This document shows positions 1 to 8,008 of a stretch of 64,000 bases of DNA, one piece after another. The stretch is taken from contig CALKJI010000005.1 of NCBI GenBank assembly GCA_937995655.1, positions 62,001 to 126,000 on the forward strand. The letters are read 5' to 3'. The notes below the pieces were generated by a model. That model made no database searches and had not been told where the DNA came from. It was given only the letters and a program-made list of their open reading frames with translations. The stretch is from an uncultured Pseudothermotoga sp. Lineage in GTDB: Bacteria; Thermotogota; Thermotogae; Thermotogales; DSM-5069. Position numbers and translations under genes: made by a program. The first letter of the stretch is position 1. Every line of letters begins with the position of its first letter.

Positions 1-260
1 ATTTGGAAATAAGGTATTCCAAAGGTACTTACAGGAACATGGAGATAATAGGTGGCGGCGATACGGATCTGCAACCAGCCGTTGATCATCTCCAGGAAAA
101 ATACCATCCTGAGGGAATAGTAATCTTTACCGATGGGTACACGGATCTACCCGTTGTCAAAAGACGTGTTCTTTTCGTACTTTCAAAGTACCATAACGAA
201 GAATTCTTGACTCAGGCAAGAAAGGTCTATGGGCACTCGAGTGTGGTGGTGTTAAGATGA
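1..260 (+). CDS. VWA-type domain protein, C-terminal part (cut by window start)
   Basis: Only the last ~85 codons are in the window; the frame is open to the left edge, so the true start lies outside. The visible part has GGGDTDLQPAV followed by a hydrophobic strand and FTDGYTDLP. This resembles the end of the von Willebrand factor A-like domain of the DUF2201/VWA metallopeptidase-like family, where a Gly-rich GGTD-type motif and a DG motif help form the metal site. Such proteins usually sit beside MoxR-type AAA ATPases and are thought to act with them; that gene would be upstream and is not visible. The stop overlaps the next start by four bases (ATGA), so the two genes are probably translated together. 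Confidence 0.55.
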   Translation, partial: LEIRYSKGTYRNMEIIGGGDTDLQPAVDHLQEKYHPEGIVIFTDGYTDLPVVKRRVLFVLSKYHNEEFLTQARKVYGHSSVVVLR

Positions 261-1051
261 TTGGATACGGACCAACTCTGGTTGTGCAAAAACTGAAAGA
301 GTCTCTGGATCACTTGCCAGTCCAAGCATCTATGAGCGAACTTGAAAGATACAAAGAAAAACTCGACCAGTACCACAGACATATCTTTCTTTCAACAGCT
401 TTTTCTAAAGACAGCTTCTGCATTTTTTCGGCGATCGACACGGCAGGAAGGCGTGTCGTTGGCCTTTCTATTTCTGACCCTTTTGAAAAAAACCTTGTTA
501 TCTACAGTTCCACCATTGAACACGATGTTCTTAATACCCTTTACAAAAATGTGTTCGGCAAAGAAGTACAGTTCTTCAAAAGCGGTATTGTAAGACTACC
601 TTTTCAATATAAGGTTATAGCAGTTGTTGGCGATGATGATTTTGTGCAAAGAGAGATATTGAAGGAAAAGGTCTATGGTATTCAAAATTTGTCCTTCTCC
701 CAGAGCATCGACCAAGAATATTTTGATAAACTTTGCAGACTGAACCAAAAAAAAGTAGACTTTGCTGTCATTTATCCTTTGGATGAGTATATCGTCTGCA
801 TTTTGACTATGCCAGAGCATATTGATAAAGACTACGCACCTTTGCTTTCTGAAATATCACGAATCTACAAAGGAAAGTACGGACCAGCCTATCAAGGAAA
901 TGTCGAGAGAATAAAAAGACTAAAGTCCGTTCTTGGCGCCTTTGTCGTTTCTTACGAAAACTTTCTGAAAGGGTTCGATATAGAAAAAAATTGCCTTGAA
1001 TTGTGCCAGAAGATAAAAAAGGCATACAAATGCGTCATAGATCTTTCTTGA
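257..1051 (+). CDS. Conserved-looking protein of unknown function, partner of the VWA protein
   Basis: I do not recognise this 264-residue protein. It has no signal peptide or membrane segment and is a mixed alpha/beta sequence with charged helices. The segment around residues 115-130 (YKVIAVVGDDDFVQREIL) looks like a Rossmann-type strand-turn-helix but has no clear nucleotide-binding motif. It starts with ATG inside the stop of the VWA gene (ATGA overlap), so it is very likely co-expressed with it and may work in the same complex. It converges with the clamp-like gene on the other strand and overlaps it by 17 bases, so there is no room for a separate terminator. The reality of the gene is well supported; its function is open. 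Confidence 0.7.
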   Translation: MIGYGPTLVVQKLKESLDHLPVQASMSELERYKEKLDQYHRHIFLSTAFSKDSFCIFSAIDTAGRRVVGLSISDPFEKNLVIYSSTIEHDVLNTLYKNVFGKEVQFFKSGIVRLPFQYKVIAVVGDDDFVQREILKEKVYGIQNLSFSQSIDQEYFDKLCRLNQKKVDFAVIYPLDEYIVCILTMPEHIDKDYAPLLSEISRIYKGKYGPAYQGNVERIKRLKSVLGAFVVSYENFLKGFDIEKNCLELCQKIKKAYKCVIDLS

Positions 1052-2072
1052 TTTTGATGATGATGTATTTCCCTTTTTGATCTTCTATCCTCACAAATTC
1101 ATCAAAGATTGTCACAAAAGTTCTTGAGCTCATCCTCGAAAAGGCAGATCTCAACCTATGTGGAGAGACCTCTATTTCAAAGGGTTTTTGAAGACTCATA
1201 TCCAACTCCGCTTTGTACTGTATCACACCATACGAACCGTGAAAGTGTATCTTCTTTCCAGTTCCAGTGATTCTTAAAGTGGTATCTTTCGGTAGTAACC
1301 AAGCAGCTTTAGAAACAAATTTGGCAAAGGTGGAAAAGAGTGGTTGTGAATCTGCACGACATAGAAATTGCTCAACTTTCAATTGATTTGAATCCTTCTC
1401 ACCACAGACCTGCATAGCAAAATCTTCGCAGATCAGACTGAACCACGCATCACCGATTGCCAGAGTCAGTAGAGAGTCTCTCTCATAGACTTTCAAAGCT
1501 TTCACGATGTGTCTGCTACTCATGTAGGGGATTGAGAATGAGAACTCTTCATCAATACTGTCATCAACTTTGCAAAGACTGACGATTGTTCTTGAAGGAG
1601 ATATCATTATCAACGAATTGTCGAAGGAGCCGATGTATGTCATATCTCCTTCTTCCAACGCTGCCGTGGAGAAATCAAGAAAATTCATGAACTTGATCAG
1701 ATTAGTTCTTCCGACCTCTTTGAAGGGTTTCATTTGTTCTCTTTCCTTGGGTTGTGATGTCTTTATTTTCAAAGTTTCTTGGTACCCTTGCAATATGATC
1801 TGATCACCGGAAATTGAAAGTACGATCTGCTTTGATTTTTCTCCCATTAGAAACCCTTTCAAAAGTCTTAACCCAATAGGTACCTCACCATAAAATGGTT
1901 CTGATTCAGTGATCTTCATCCAGCATGTCAGGCACCCATCTGTGGCTTTCAACACCAAGCCATCTTTGTATGAAAGGAAAACGTTTCCAAAACTGTATTC
2001 AGAAGAACCAACTATTCTGTCACAGATTCTCAACCAATGAATAAAGGAATCTGTTCTTATGAATGTTTTCAA
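1035..2072 (-). CDS. Diverged DNA polymerase III beta-clamp-like protein
   Basis: A 345-residue protein with the general look of the DnaN sliding clamp: an N-terminal KATDGCLTCW stretch matching the LxATDxE/G strand of clamp domain 1, repeated amphipathic segments of about 110 residues, and a C-terminal KGKYIIIKIKKDL resembling the final clamp strand (GYxYIVMPIRL). The match is weak overall, so this is either a fast-evolving DnaN or a clamp-like paralogue. As I recall, Thermotoga maritima dnaN lies close to ddl, which supports the call. The TTG start directly follows the TGA of ddl in the same frame, with a GGTGGTG ribosome site six bases before it; the two genes therefore form one unit. Family membership is an inference and should be tested by profile search. 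Confidence 0.45.
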   Translation of the reverse strand: MKTFIRTDSFIHWLRICDRIVGSSEYSFGNVFLSYKDGLVLKATDGCLTCWMKITESEPFYGEVPIGLRLLKGFLMGEKSKQIVLSISGDQIILQGYQETLKIKTSQPKEREQMKPFKEVGRTNLIKFMNFLDFSTAALEEGDMTYIGSFDNSLIMISPSRTIVSLCKVDDSIDEEFSFSIPYMSSRHIVKALKVYERDSLLTLAIGDAWFSLICEDFAMQVCGEKDSNQLKVEQFLCRADSQPLFSTFAKFVSKAAWLLPKDTTLRITGTGKKIHFHGSYGVIQYKAELDMSLQKPFEIEVSPHRLRSAFSRMSSRTFVTIFDEFVRIEDQKGKYIIIKIKKDL

Positions 2073-2966
2073 TCATTTCACCACCGTGCGAATTATAGCA
2101 TCGATCAATTCTTCAAAGCTCATTCCTGCTGCCCTTGCAGAAGCAGGGAGATCACTCAGATCTGTCAAACCGGGTATAGTGTTCAGTTCAAGCACATAAA
2201 AGACACCGTCTTTGAGTATGCCATCAACCCTTGCAAATCCCTCACACTCACAGATATCAAAGGCTTTCAATGCGGACTGGGTGACTTCATCGTATTCTTG
2301 TTTCGTCAAAGGTGCAGGAAGGACAAATTCGGTCATGTTCGGTGTGTACTTTGCTATGTAATCGTAGAATCTTCTTTTTGGTTTGAGTTCAAGAATTGGT
2401 AGTATCTGGGGTTTTCCATTGAATTCCAATACAGACACAGTGAGCTCCCTACCCGGTATATATCTTTGCAGTATCATTTCTTTGTACTCCTGGAGCTCCT
2501 CAAAAAGAGCTTGATAAAGCTGCTCAGAATCATCGCAGATATGAACACCGATACTCGAACCTTCACACCTGGGTTTTACAACGCAAGGGAATCCAAAAGG
2601 AGATTCTCTAACTGGTTTGTTGACCAACACGTGCTCAGGATATCTAACCGTGCCGTTCAATGTGCGGTATGTCATGATCTTGTCAAAACAAATTGCACTT
2701 GCAAGGACCTTGGATCCCGTATACCTTACACCTAACCAGTCGAGAATAGCTTGAACCACACCATCTTCACCAAACTTGCCATGCAGTGCATTGAACACAA
2801 GATCAAATTCCTTCAGTTTAGGTGCAACGGAGAGAAAATCACCATTTACATCGATTGGAAATGCTTCATGACCAAGTTTTTTCAGTGCCTTGAGAACATT
2901 TTCACCACTTTTCAAGGATATAGGCCTTTCGCGGGAGATTCCACCGAGCAAGACTGCGATTTTCAA
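2073..2966 (-). CDS. ddl: D-alanine--D-alanine ligase
   Basis: ATP-grasp enzyme that joins two D-alanines for the peptidoglycan stem peptide, in the cytoplasm. The 297 residues are the usual short (about 300) Ddl length. Visible marks are LLGGISRERPISLKSG at the N-terminus (the GGxSxExxxSLxS motif), NALHGKFGEDG around residue 60, the central-domain VVKPRCEGSSIGV and the C-terminal metal/ATP part GFARVDGI...VLELNTIPGLT. The start is TTG with a GGGAG ribosome site. It is the first gene of a minus-strand pair with the clamp-like gene directly downstream. Confidence in the function is high. Confidence 0.96.
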   Translation of the reverse strand: MKIAVLLGGISRERPISLKSGENVLKALKKLGHEAFPIDVNGDFLSVAPKLKEFDLVFNALHGKFGEDGVVQAILDWLGVRYTGSKVLASAICFDKIMTYRTLNGTVRYPEHVLVNKPVRESPFGFPCVVKPRCEGSSIGVHICDDSEQLYQALFEELQEYKEMILQRYIPGRELTVSVLEFNGKPQILPILELKPKRRFYDYIAKYTPNMTEFVLPAPLTKQEYDEVTQSALKAFDICECEGFARVDGILKDGVFYVLELNTIPGLTDLSDLPASARAAGMSFEELIDAIIRTVVK

Positions 2967-2993
2967 ATTACTACACTCCCTTCTCCTTAACGT

Positions 2994-3022
2994 ATTCTAT
3001 AACGAGGAGAGTGTACAATCAA
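2994..3022 (-). promoter_or_regulatory. Sigma-A type promoter for ddl
   Basis: On the minus strand a TTGATT hexamer (3017-3022) and TAGAAT (2994-2999) are separated by exactly 17 bases, and lie 28 bases before the TTG start of ddl. Reasonable match to the vegetative consensus; no operator-like repeat seen. Confidence 0.5.
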
Positions 3023-3039
3023 TAAAGGTGATCAATTTT

Positions 3040-4005
3040 GTGAAAAAAATTTTCTACACCTTGGTCATATTGCTGTCTTTGACCTATGGTTGTGTAAAAA
3101 ACCAACCAAATGATCTACTGGATGAGCCTTATATCAGATACATGGCGGTTATGTACAACTATGGACCAGGGTACAGCTTTGAACGAATCAAAACACTCGC
3201 CGAACAGAGTACTTATGATGACGATGTTCTCAGTTATTATTATTACTTTCGTGGCAAAATAAACCTTGAACAAATGAAGCTTATGGAAAAAGGTGAAATC
3301 TACGATGAAAGAATCAGAAAACATATTCAGGAAAATTTGCCTGTAGATAATTCAAATGGCTGTCTTTTCATAGATAACTTTGACAATCCATTGGCAATAG
3401 AGATCTTCCGCAAGGACACAAGCTCTGAAATAAAGAGCCGTCTTTCAGAAAGAATCTATCTTCTATTACTTAGAGACTGGGAAAACAAAGGTTTGTTCAG
3501 GATTTGGTATGAAGATTTTTATGAGAGTGAAATTGACAACGAACAGTTGAAGGAATATGCCGATCTGTTGGCAAGAGTCGCAGGTAGTTATTCTTCGGTT
3601 TCACTGACAAGACTTCGAAGTACGTCTTCAACTTTTTGCAAAGAGTCTGTTGATTTATCAAAGATCCCAGTTGAATTGATGCTTGCGATTGCTTACAAGG
3701 AATCAAGGTTCTTCCCAGGTTCTTTCAGAGCAGAAGTTCATCAAGACAGGGTAGAGGCAATTTCTGTGGGGCTGTGCCATATCTTAGTTGATGCTGACAC
3801 CTTGGAACTTAATTACCCTGATGTAGGGAATGGCCATTTTGACATGAGAACTTTTGAACTGATTTCATATTATTACCTGGGAAATGATTATGGCAAGAAA
3901 AACGTTTTTAATGAATTTGATTTACTACAATTGGAAGGAAATACTTTGGTTTCTATGATATATCTTTCTTTAATCTATGAAAGACTCACCGAACTGTTGC
4001 ACTGA
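3040..4005 (+). CDS. Lipoprotein with SLT-like (lytic transglycosylase) domain
   Basis: The GTG at 3040 is chosen because AAAGGTG lies nine bases upstream and it gives a clean lipoprotein signal: KK, a hydrophobic stretch and the lipobox LTYG-C with Cys18. A longer open frame reaches 2890 but has no signal logic. After a helical region of about 190 residues comes IPVELMLAIAYKESRFFPGSF, matching the core of Slt-type lytic transglycosylases with Glu221 as the expected catalytic acid. It is followed by SVGLCHI in place of the usual (G)AxGLMQ. The protein (321 aa) probably sits in the envelope and may cut or bind peptidoglycan. The second motif is diverged, so enzyme activity is likely but not certain. 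It is divergently transcribed from ddl, also a wall gene. Confidence 0.65.
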   Translation: MKKIFYTLVILLSLTYGCVKNQPNDLLDEPYIRYMAVMYNYGPGYSFERIKTLAEQSTYDDDVLSYYYYFRGKINLEQMKLMEKGEIYDERIRKHIQENLPVDNSNGCLFIDNFDNPLAIEIFRKDTSSEIKSRLSERIYLLLLRDWENKGLFRIWYEDFYESEIDNEQLKEYADLLARVAGSYSSVSLTRLRSTSSTFCKESVDLSKIPVELMLAIAYKESRFFPGSFRAEVHQDRVEAISVGLCHILVDADTLELNYPDVGNGHFDMRTFELISYYYLGNDYGKKNVFNEFDLLQLEGNTLVSMIYLSLIYERLTELLH

Positions 4006-4066
4006 CCCTTGAACCGCATGAAGTTATGTGGTATGCTTAGTGTGTGATGGGCACTGGGTTCTAATC

Positions 4067-4095
4067 TTGAAAGATCTTTGAAGGTGTGGTATAAT
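4067..4095 (+). promoter_or_regulatory. Promoter of tRNA-Glu
   Basis: TTGAAA (4067-4072), a 17-base spacer and a perfect TATAAT (4090-4095), with the tRNA 5' end 12 bases after the -10 box. This is close to the vegetative consensus, as expected for a stable RNA gene. Confidence 0.75.
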
Positions 4096-4106
4096 AGAAA
4101 ATGCTT

Positions 4107-4181
4107 GGCCCCATAGGATAATGGCTAGTCCATCGGATTCTCAGTCCGAAGGTCGGGGTTCGATTCCCCGTGGGGCTGCCA
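4107..4181 (+). tRNA. tRNA-Glu (anticodon CTC)
   Basis: A full cloverleaf is readable: acceptor GGCCCCA pairs with TGGGGCT, anticodon stem CGGA/TCCG encloses loop TTCTCAG giving anticodon CTC (reads GAG), T arm GGGG-TTCGATT-CCCC, discriminator G, and the CCA end is encoded. It stands alone between its own promoter and a terminator. Confidence 0.95.
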
Positions 4182-4199
4182 GAGATAGTTAACAAGCCA

Positions 4200-4226
4200 A
4201 GAGCGGCTGAAAAGCCGCTCTTTATC
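4200..4226 (+). terminator. Intrinsic terminator after tRNA-Glu
   Basis: AGAGCGGCT pairs with AGCCGCTCT over nine perfect base pairs around a GAAA loop (4209-4212), followed by a short TTTAT tail. It ends the tRNA transcript. Confidence 0.8.
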
Positions 4227-4230
4227 TTGA

Positions 4231-4437
4231 AGGCTCACGACCAAAGCCGCTACATCATTAGTACTTCCATCTATTTTTCTGTATTTTCAACACTTGTTTA
4301 GATGGCCAGAGGTAGAGTCTTTCAGCTACAAGAAAGAGATAGTATCTATTCTCAGAGCCATAGAAGAATCTCATCAAGTTTCCCATTCACAGAAAGATCT
4401 TTTGAGAAATATCAGGAATATGATAAAATTAGAGTGA
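4231..4437 (+). other. Open frame of about 68 codons, possibly a gene remnant
   Basis: Between the tRNA terminator and the DUF438 gene the frame 4231-4437 stays open and encodes protein-like residues such as FRWPEVESFSYKKEIVSIL followed by a charged helix ending in RNMIKLE. There is no ATG with a ribosome site; the only plausible start is a TTG near 4293. It may be the 3' relic of a lost gene or chance. The promoter for the next gene lies in its last 40 bases. Nothing else stands out between 4006 and 4463 apart from the tRNA unit. Confidence 0.2.
4402..4429 (+). promoter_or_regulatory. Possible promoter of the DUF438/copper operon
   Basis: TTGAGA (4402-4407) and TAAAAT (4424-4429) are 16 bases apart, and a strong AGGAGG ribosome site follows before the ATG at 4464. 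An overlapping TATGAT (4419-4424) has a poor spacer. Moderate match only. Confidence 0.35.
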
Positions 4438-4463
4438 AATAATCTATATTAGGAGGTGTTTAA

Positions 4464-5660
4464 ATGGACTGGGGTGTTGGAAAAAAAGAGAAAAAGGAAA
4501 TAATAAAGAACATAATAAGGGAACTTCACGCAGGCATGAGCCCCTGGCAAGCAAAAGAAAAATTTGAAAAGGAAGTAGGCTCTATAACATCTTTTGAAAT
4601 AGCTCAGATCGAACAGGAACTCATCAATGAAGGTGTTTCAGCAGACCAGATCAAACAATTTTGCAACGTCCATGCTTTACTTTTTGAAAGCATACTTTCT
4701 GAGAGTTTTAAAAATCCGGAGTATCCAATGCATCCTGTGAACCTTTTCAAGCAGGAAAATGAACATATCAAGAAACTACTTGAAAAGATCAAAAAGGCCG
4801 CTCAAGACAAGAACATTGAGCTACTAAGGGAACTTCTCAATGAGCTCAGGAAAATTGACGTACATTACAATGTGAAGGAACAATTGCTTTTCCCATACCT
4901 TGAAAGACATGGTTTCATGGGGCCTTCAAAGGTCATGTGGGGAAAAGATAATGACATCAGGACGATGATGAAAGAAGCCATAAATATGCTGGACAAAGCA
5001 GAATTTGATGAGTATGTGAAAGAATATTTAAACCCCTTGATCGAGGAAGTAGATGGTATGATATTCAAAGAAGAAAACATATTATTTCCTTCATCACTTG
5101 AGATGCTTTCAGCGCAAGAGTGGGTAGATATTTTGAAGGAAACTAAAGAAACCGGTTTCGCCTTCATAAAACTTCCTGCCACCCTGGACAAGCTCATTGA
5201 AGAATTTGAGGCCAACCTTTCACAAGGACCAAGAATCGATGGTGAAAAGATTGTTTTCGAAACAGGATCGATGACAGTGAATGAATTAGAATCAATATTG
5301 AACACTCTTCCTGTGGATATCACCTTTGTTGACACAAACAACAGGGTCAAGTATTTTTCAAAATCAAAAAACAGAATCTTCTTGAGGACAAAGAGTGTCA
5401 TAGGAAGAGAGGTTCAAAACTGTCATCCACCACAAAGTGTCGACAAAGTTATGCAAATAATTGAATGGTTTAAAAAGAATGAAAGGGACTCGGTGGATTT
5501 CTGGATCAATTTTAAGGGAAAGTTCATCTACATAAGATATTTCGCACTAAGGGATAAGGATGGTAAGTACCTAGGCACACTTGAAGTGACACAAGATATC
5601 AGTCAAATAAAAGAGTTGAAGGGAGAAAAGAGACTTGCAGAACAAGGAGATAGATCTTGA
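4464..5660 (+). CDS. DUF438 / hemerythrin / PAS sensor protein
   Basis: Three domains are readable in 398 residues. Residues 10-85 are the helical DUF438 domain (IIRELHAGMSPWQAKEKFEKEV). Residues 90-215 form a hemerythrin-like HHE four-helix bundle with His in MHPVNLF, NEHIKKL, IDVHYNVKEQLLFPYLERHG and a late EENILFP, fit to hold a non-haem di-iron centre. Residues 275-385 are a PAS domain (LPVDITFVDTNNRVKYFS...LGTLEVTQDIS). There is no output kinase or DNA-binding domain. This family is common in anaerobes and is thought to sense or bind O2 or NO. It heads an operon with DUF1858, a Cu+ ATPase and a metallochaperone, and overlaps the next gene by 26 bases, so a link to redox or metal stress is plausible. 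Confidence 0.88.
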   Translation: MDWGVGKKEKKEIIKNIIRELHAGMSPWQAKEKFEKEVGSITSFEIAQIEQELINEGVSADQIKQFCNVHALLFESILSESFKNPEYPMHPVNLFKQENEHIKKLLEKIKKAAQDKNIELLRELLNELRKIDVHYNVKEQLLFPYLERHGFMGPSKVMWGKDNDIRTMMKEAINMLDKAEFDEYVKEYLNPLIEEVDGMIFKEENILFPSSLEMLSAQEWVDILKETKETGFAFIKLPATLDKLIEEFEANLSQGPRIDGEKIVFETGSMTVNELESILNTLPVDITFVDTNNRVKYFSKSKNRIFLRTKSVIGREVQNCHPPQSVDKVMQIIEWFKKNERDSVDFWINFKGKFIYIRYFALRDKDGKYLGTLEVTQDISQIKELKGEKRLAEQGDRS

Positions 5661-5868
5661 CAAAACCATATTCGAACTGACAAATCAGTATCCAGAGATG
5701 ATAGAAATTCTCGCCCAAATGGGATTCATAGGTGTAAAAAATCCATTGATAAGAAACACAATTGGTCGCAAGACAACTTTGAGAGAAGGTTGCAAGAAAC
5801 AGGGAAAGGATTTAAGACTGGTAATTGAAGAGCTCCGAAAGAACGGTTTTTTCATTAAAGGTGTATAA
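5635..5868 (+). CDS. DUF1858 domain protein
   Basis: A 77-residue protein matching DUF1858: DLDKTIFELTNQYPEMIEILAQMGF, then a conserved NTIGRKTTLREGC segment with Cys, and a final helix IEELRKNGF. DUF1858 domains are often found with DUF438 or fused to hybrid-cluster and NO-related proteins in anaerobes, where they are suspected of redox or iron-sulphur cluster roles; the biochemistry is not settled. The TTG start lies inside the end of the DUF438 gene, preceded by GGGAG, indicating translational coupling. Confidence 0.8.
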   Translation: MQNKEIDLDKTIFELTNQYPEMIEILAQMGFIGVKNPLIRNTIGRKTTLREGCKKQGKDLRLVIEELRKNGFFIKGV

Positions 5869-5869
5869 G

Positions 5870-8008
5870 ATGAAAGAGTTCAAAAAGGACTTTATTGTGA
5901 TAGGCATGACCTGTGTTAACTGTGCAAGAACTGTGGAAAAATCTTTGAAAAAGATTGATGGTGTAAGGTTTGCCGCGGTTAACCTTGCAACCTCGACTGG
6001 CTTTATCGTTGCGCAGAGGGAAATATCCTTTGATGAGATCAAAAAAGCTGTTCAATCAGTTGGTTATGATGTTTCCTTGGAAAGATCAGAAGATTTAGAG
6101 AAAAAAAGATATATTCAAGCAAGAAACGATCTTTCACTTTCACTCTTGATTTCAGCTCCATTGATGATATCAATGTTCTATCAAATGTTTAAAATGCATC
6201 GTGCTCATTCTTCGTTGATAGAAGTACTGTTAGCAGGTATAGTTGTCTTCTACTGTGGGAGAAAAACTATAAGGGGAGCAGTGATTGCACTCCTTCACTG
6301 GCATACCAATATGGACACACTGATTTTTCTTGGTGCTTTTGTCTCTTGGCTGACAGGACTTTTCTCTCTGTTCAACACAACTCTTATGTCTTTTTCGACA
6401 ATCGGTGCAATGATAATTACCTTTCATCTAACAGGTAGATTCATAGAGTCGCATTTGAGAGATAGAGCAGCCAAAGAAATCAAAGAACTACTGAAGATAC
6501 AAGCAAAGGAAGCCACAGTTTTAACGCAAGACGGTGAAATCTCAATGCCAATTGAAGCAATAAAAGAAGGCTTCATAGTTCTTGTCAGACCCTCAGATAG
6601 GATCCCCGTAGATGGAACTGTTTTGACCGGCTATTCTTTTGTCGATGAATCTATGATAACTGGTGAGCCTACACCTGTGCAGAAGGGAGAAGGTGATCAA
6701 GTCACAAGTGGTTCATTGAACCTCACGGGCTTACTTAAGATAAAAGCAACAGGTGTTGGAAAGGACAGCTTCTTGTCGAAGATGATAGAATTGATTAAGC
6801 AAGCCCAAGGTTCCAAGATTCCTATTCAGGCACTCGCTGACACCATTACAAAGTGGTTTGTGCCTGCCATATTTCTCTTGGCTTTTGTTTCATCGGCGTT
6901 TTGGTACTTGAATTACGATAAATTCACCTTTATTGAAAAAATTCCATGGACGATGGGACTGAACAATCAGAGTTTTGCAATCTTTGTATTCGTCGCAACG
7001 ATTGTTATAGCTTGCCCATGCGCACTTGGCCTTGCAACGCCTATGGCTCTGATGAAAGGGACTACCCTCGCAGCAAAAAAAAGTTTATTGATTAGAAACG
7101 CGGAGGCAATTCAAACGGCAAAAGATGTTAGGGTCGTTCTTTTGGATAAAACGGGCACTTTGACTGTTGGAAAACCCGTCGTTGTGAAACACAACCTTGA
7201 TCAACAGACACTGAGGATAATTGCAGGAATTGAGAAAAGTTCGAACCATCCATTGGCAAAGGCGATTTCCCGGCTGGTTGATGATCCATTCTCAGTAGAA
7301 CAAATTGAAGAGATCGCGGGAAGTGGTGTGAAGGCGATCTACGGCGGTTCTGAGTACTTTGTGGGAAAGCCGAAAAATTTGACAGATTACGACGATTTGT
7401 TAAAGGACGCAAAAACTGTCGTAGAGGTGAGAAAGGATAGCGATGTTGTGGGGTTCATGGTTATAGAAGATCCCTTGAGAGAAGACTCACTTCAGGCGAT
7501 TGAAAGACTTAAGAAAATGAGGATTGAGAGTGTGATCGTGACAGGAGACAATGAAAAAACAGCTTCTGCTGTTGCAAAGGCCGTTGGTATAAAAAAGATC
7601 CATTCAAACGTTAAACCTGAGGAGAAACTCAGTATCGTGAGATATTATCAATCTAAGGGCATGAAAGTAGCTATGGTCGGTGATGGCATAAACGATGCCG
7701 CGGCTCTGAAGGGTGCCAATGTTGGTATAGCGATAGGTTCCGGTACAGATCTTGCAATAGAGAGTGCAGATATAATCATTTCAAAGGGTGGTGTCTCTAA
7801 GATTGTCGATGTAATAGAGATCTCAAAACTTACATTTAGAACCATAAAGCAAAATCTCTTTTGGGCGTTTTTCTATAATGTTGTGGCTATACCGGCAGCA
7901 ATGATTGGTTTATTGCATCCGTTGATTGCAGAGGTTGCTATGATAGTTAGTTCTATCACAGTCACAGTGAATTCAATGAGAATCAAGCAAAAGGAGGAGT
8001 TCTCATGA
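5870..8008 (+). CDS. copA: Cu+-exporting P-type ATPase
   Basis: A 712-residue P1B-type ATPase. An N-terminal heavy-metal-associated domain carries GMTCVNCA with Cys15 and Cys18. Then follow eight membrane helices, the actuator loop with ESMITGEP, the intramembrane CPC (residues 382-384), the phosphorylated DKTGTLT with Asp426, the HP-locus SSNHPLAKA and GDGINDAAAL. The late membrane signatures YNVVAIPAA and MIVSS fit the P1B-1 (monovalent copper/silver) subgroup rather than zinc/cadmium pumps. The ATG at 5870 is chosen since it follows AAAGGTG and leaves a short tail before the metal domain; an upstream in-frame ATG at 5825 lies within the previous gene. Function: ATP-driven copper export across the inner membrane. 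The stop overlaps the chaperone start. Confidence 0.93.
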   Translation: MKEFKKDFIVIGMTCVNCARTVEKSLKKIDGVRFAAVNLATSTGFIVAQREISFDEIKKAVQSVGYDVSLERSEDLEKKRYIQARNDLSLSLLISAPLMISMFYQMFKMHRAHSSLIEVLLAGIVVFYCGRKTIRGAVIALLHWHTNMDTLIFLGAFVSWLTGLFSLFNTTLMSFSTIGAMIITFHLTGRFIESHLRDRAAKEIKELLKIQAKEATVLTQDGEISMPIEAIKEGFIVLVRPSDRIPVDGTVLTGYSFVDESMITGEPTPVQKGEGDQVTSGSLNLTGLLKIKATGVGKDSFLSKMIELIKQAQGSKIPIQALADTITKWFVPAIFLLAFVSSAFWYLNYDKFTFIEKIPWTMGLNNQSFAIFVFVATIVIACPCALGLATPMALMKGTTLAAKKSLLIRNAEAIQTAKDVRVVLLDKTGTLTVGKPVVVKHNLDQQTLRIIAGIEKSSNHPLAKAISRLVDDPFSVEQIEEIAGSGVKAIYGGSEYFVGKPKNLTDYDDLLKDAKTVVEVRKDSDVVGFMVIEDPLREDSLQAIERLKKMRIESVIVTGDNEKTASAVAKAVGIKKIHSNVKPEEKLSIVRYYQSKGMKVAMVGDGINDAAALKGANVGIAIGSGTDLAIESADIIISKGGVSKIVDVIEISKLTFRTIKQNLFWAFFYNVVAIPAAMIGLLHPLIAEVAMIVSSITVTVNSMRIKQKEEFS

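Noticed and set aside
4865-5401. 178-codon minus-strand frame across the DUF438 gene
   Set aside because: Lies opposite confident hemerythrin and PAS coding sequence, is Ser/Phe-rich as expected for antisense of A-rich codons, and has no ribosome site.
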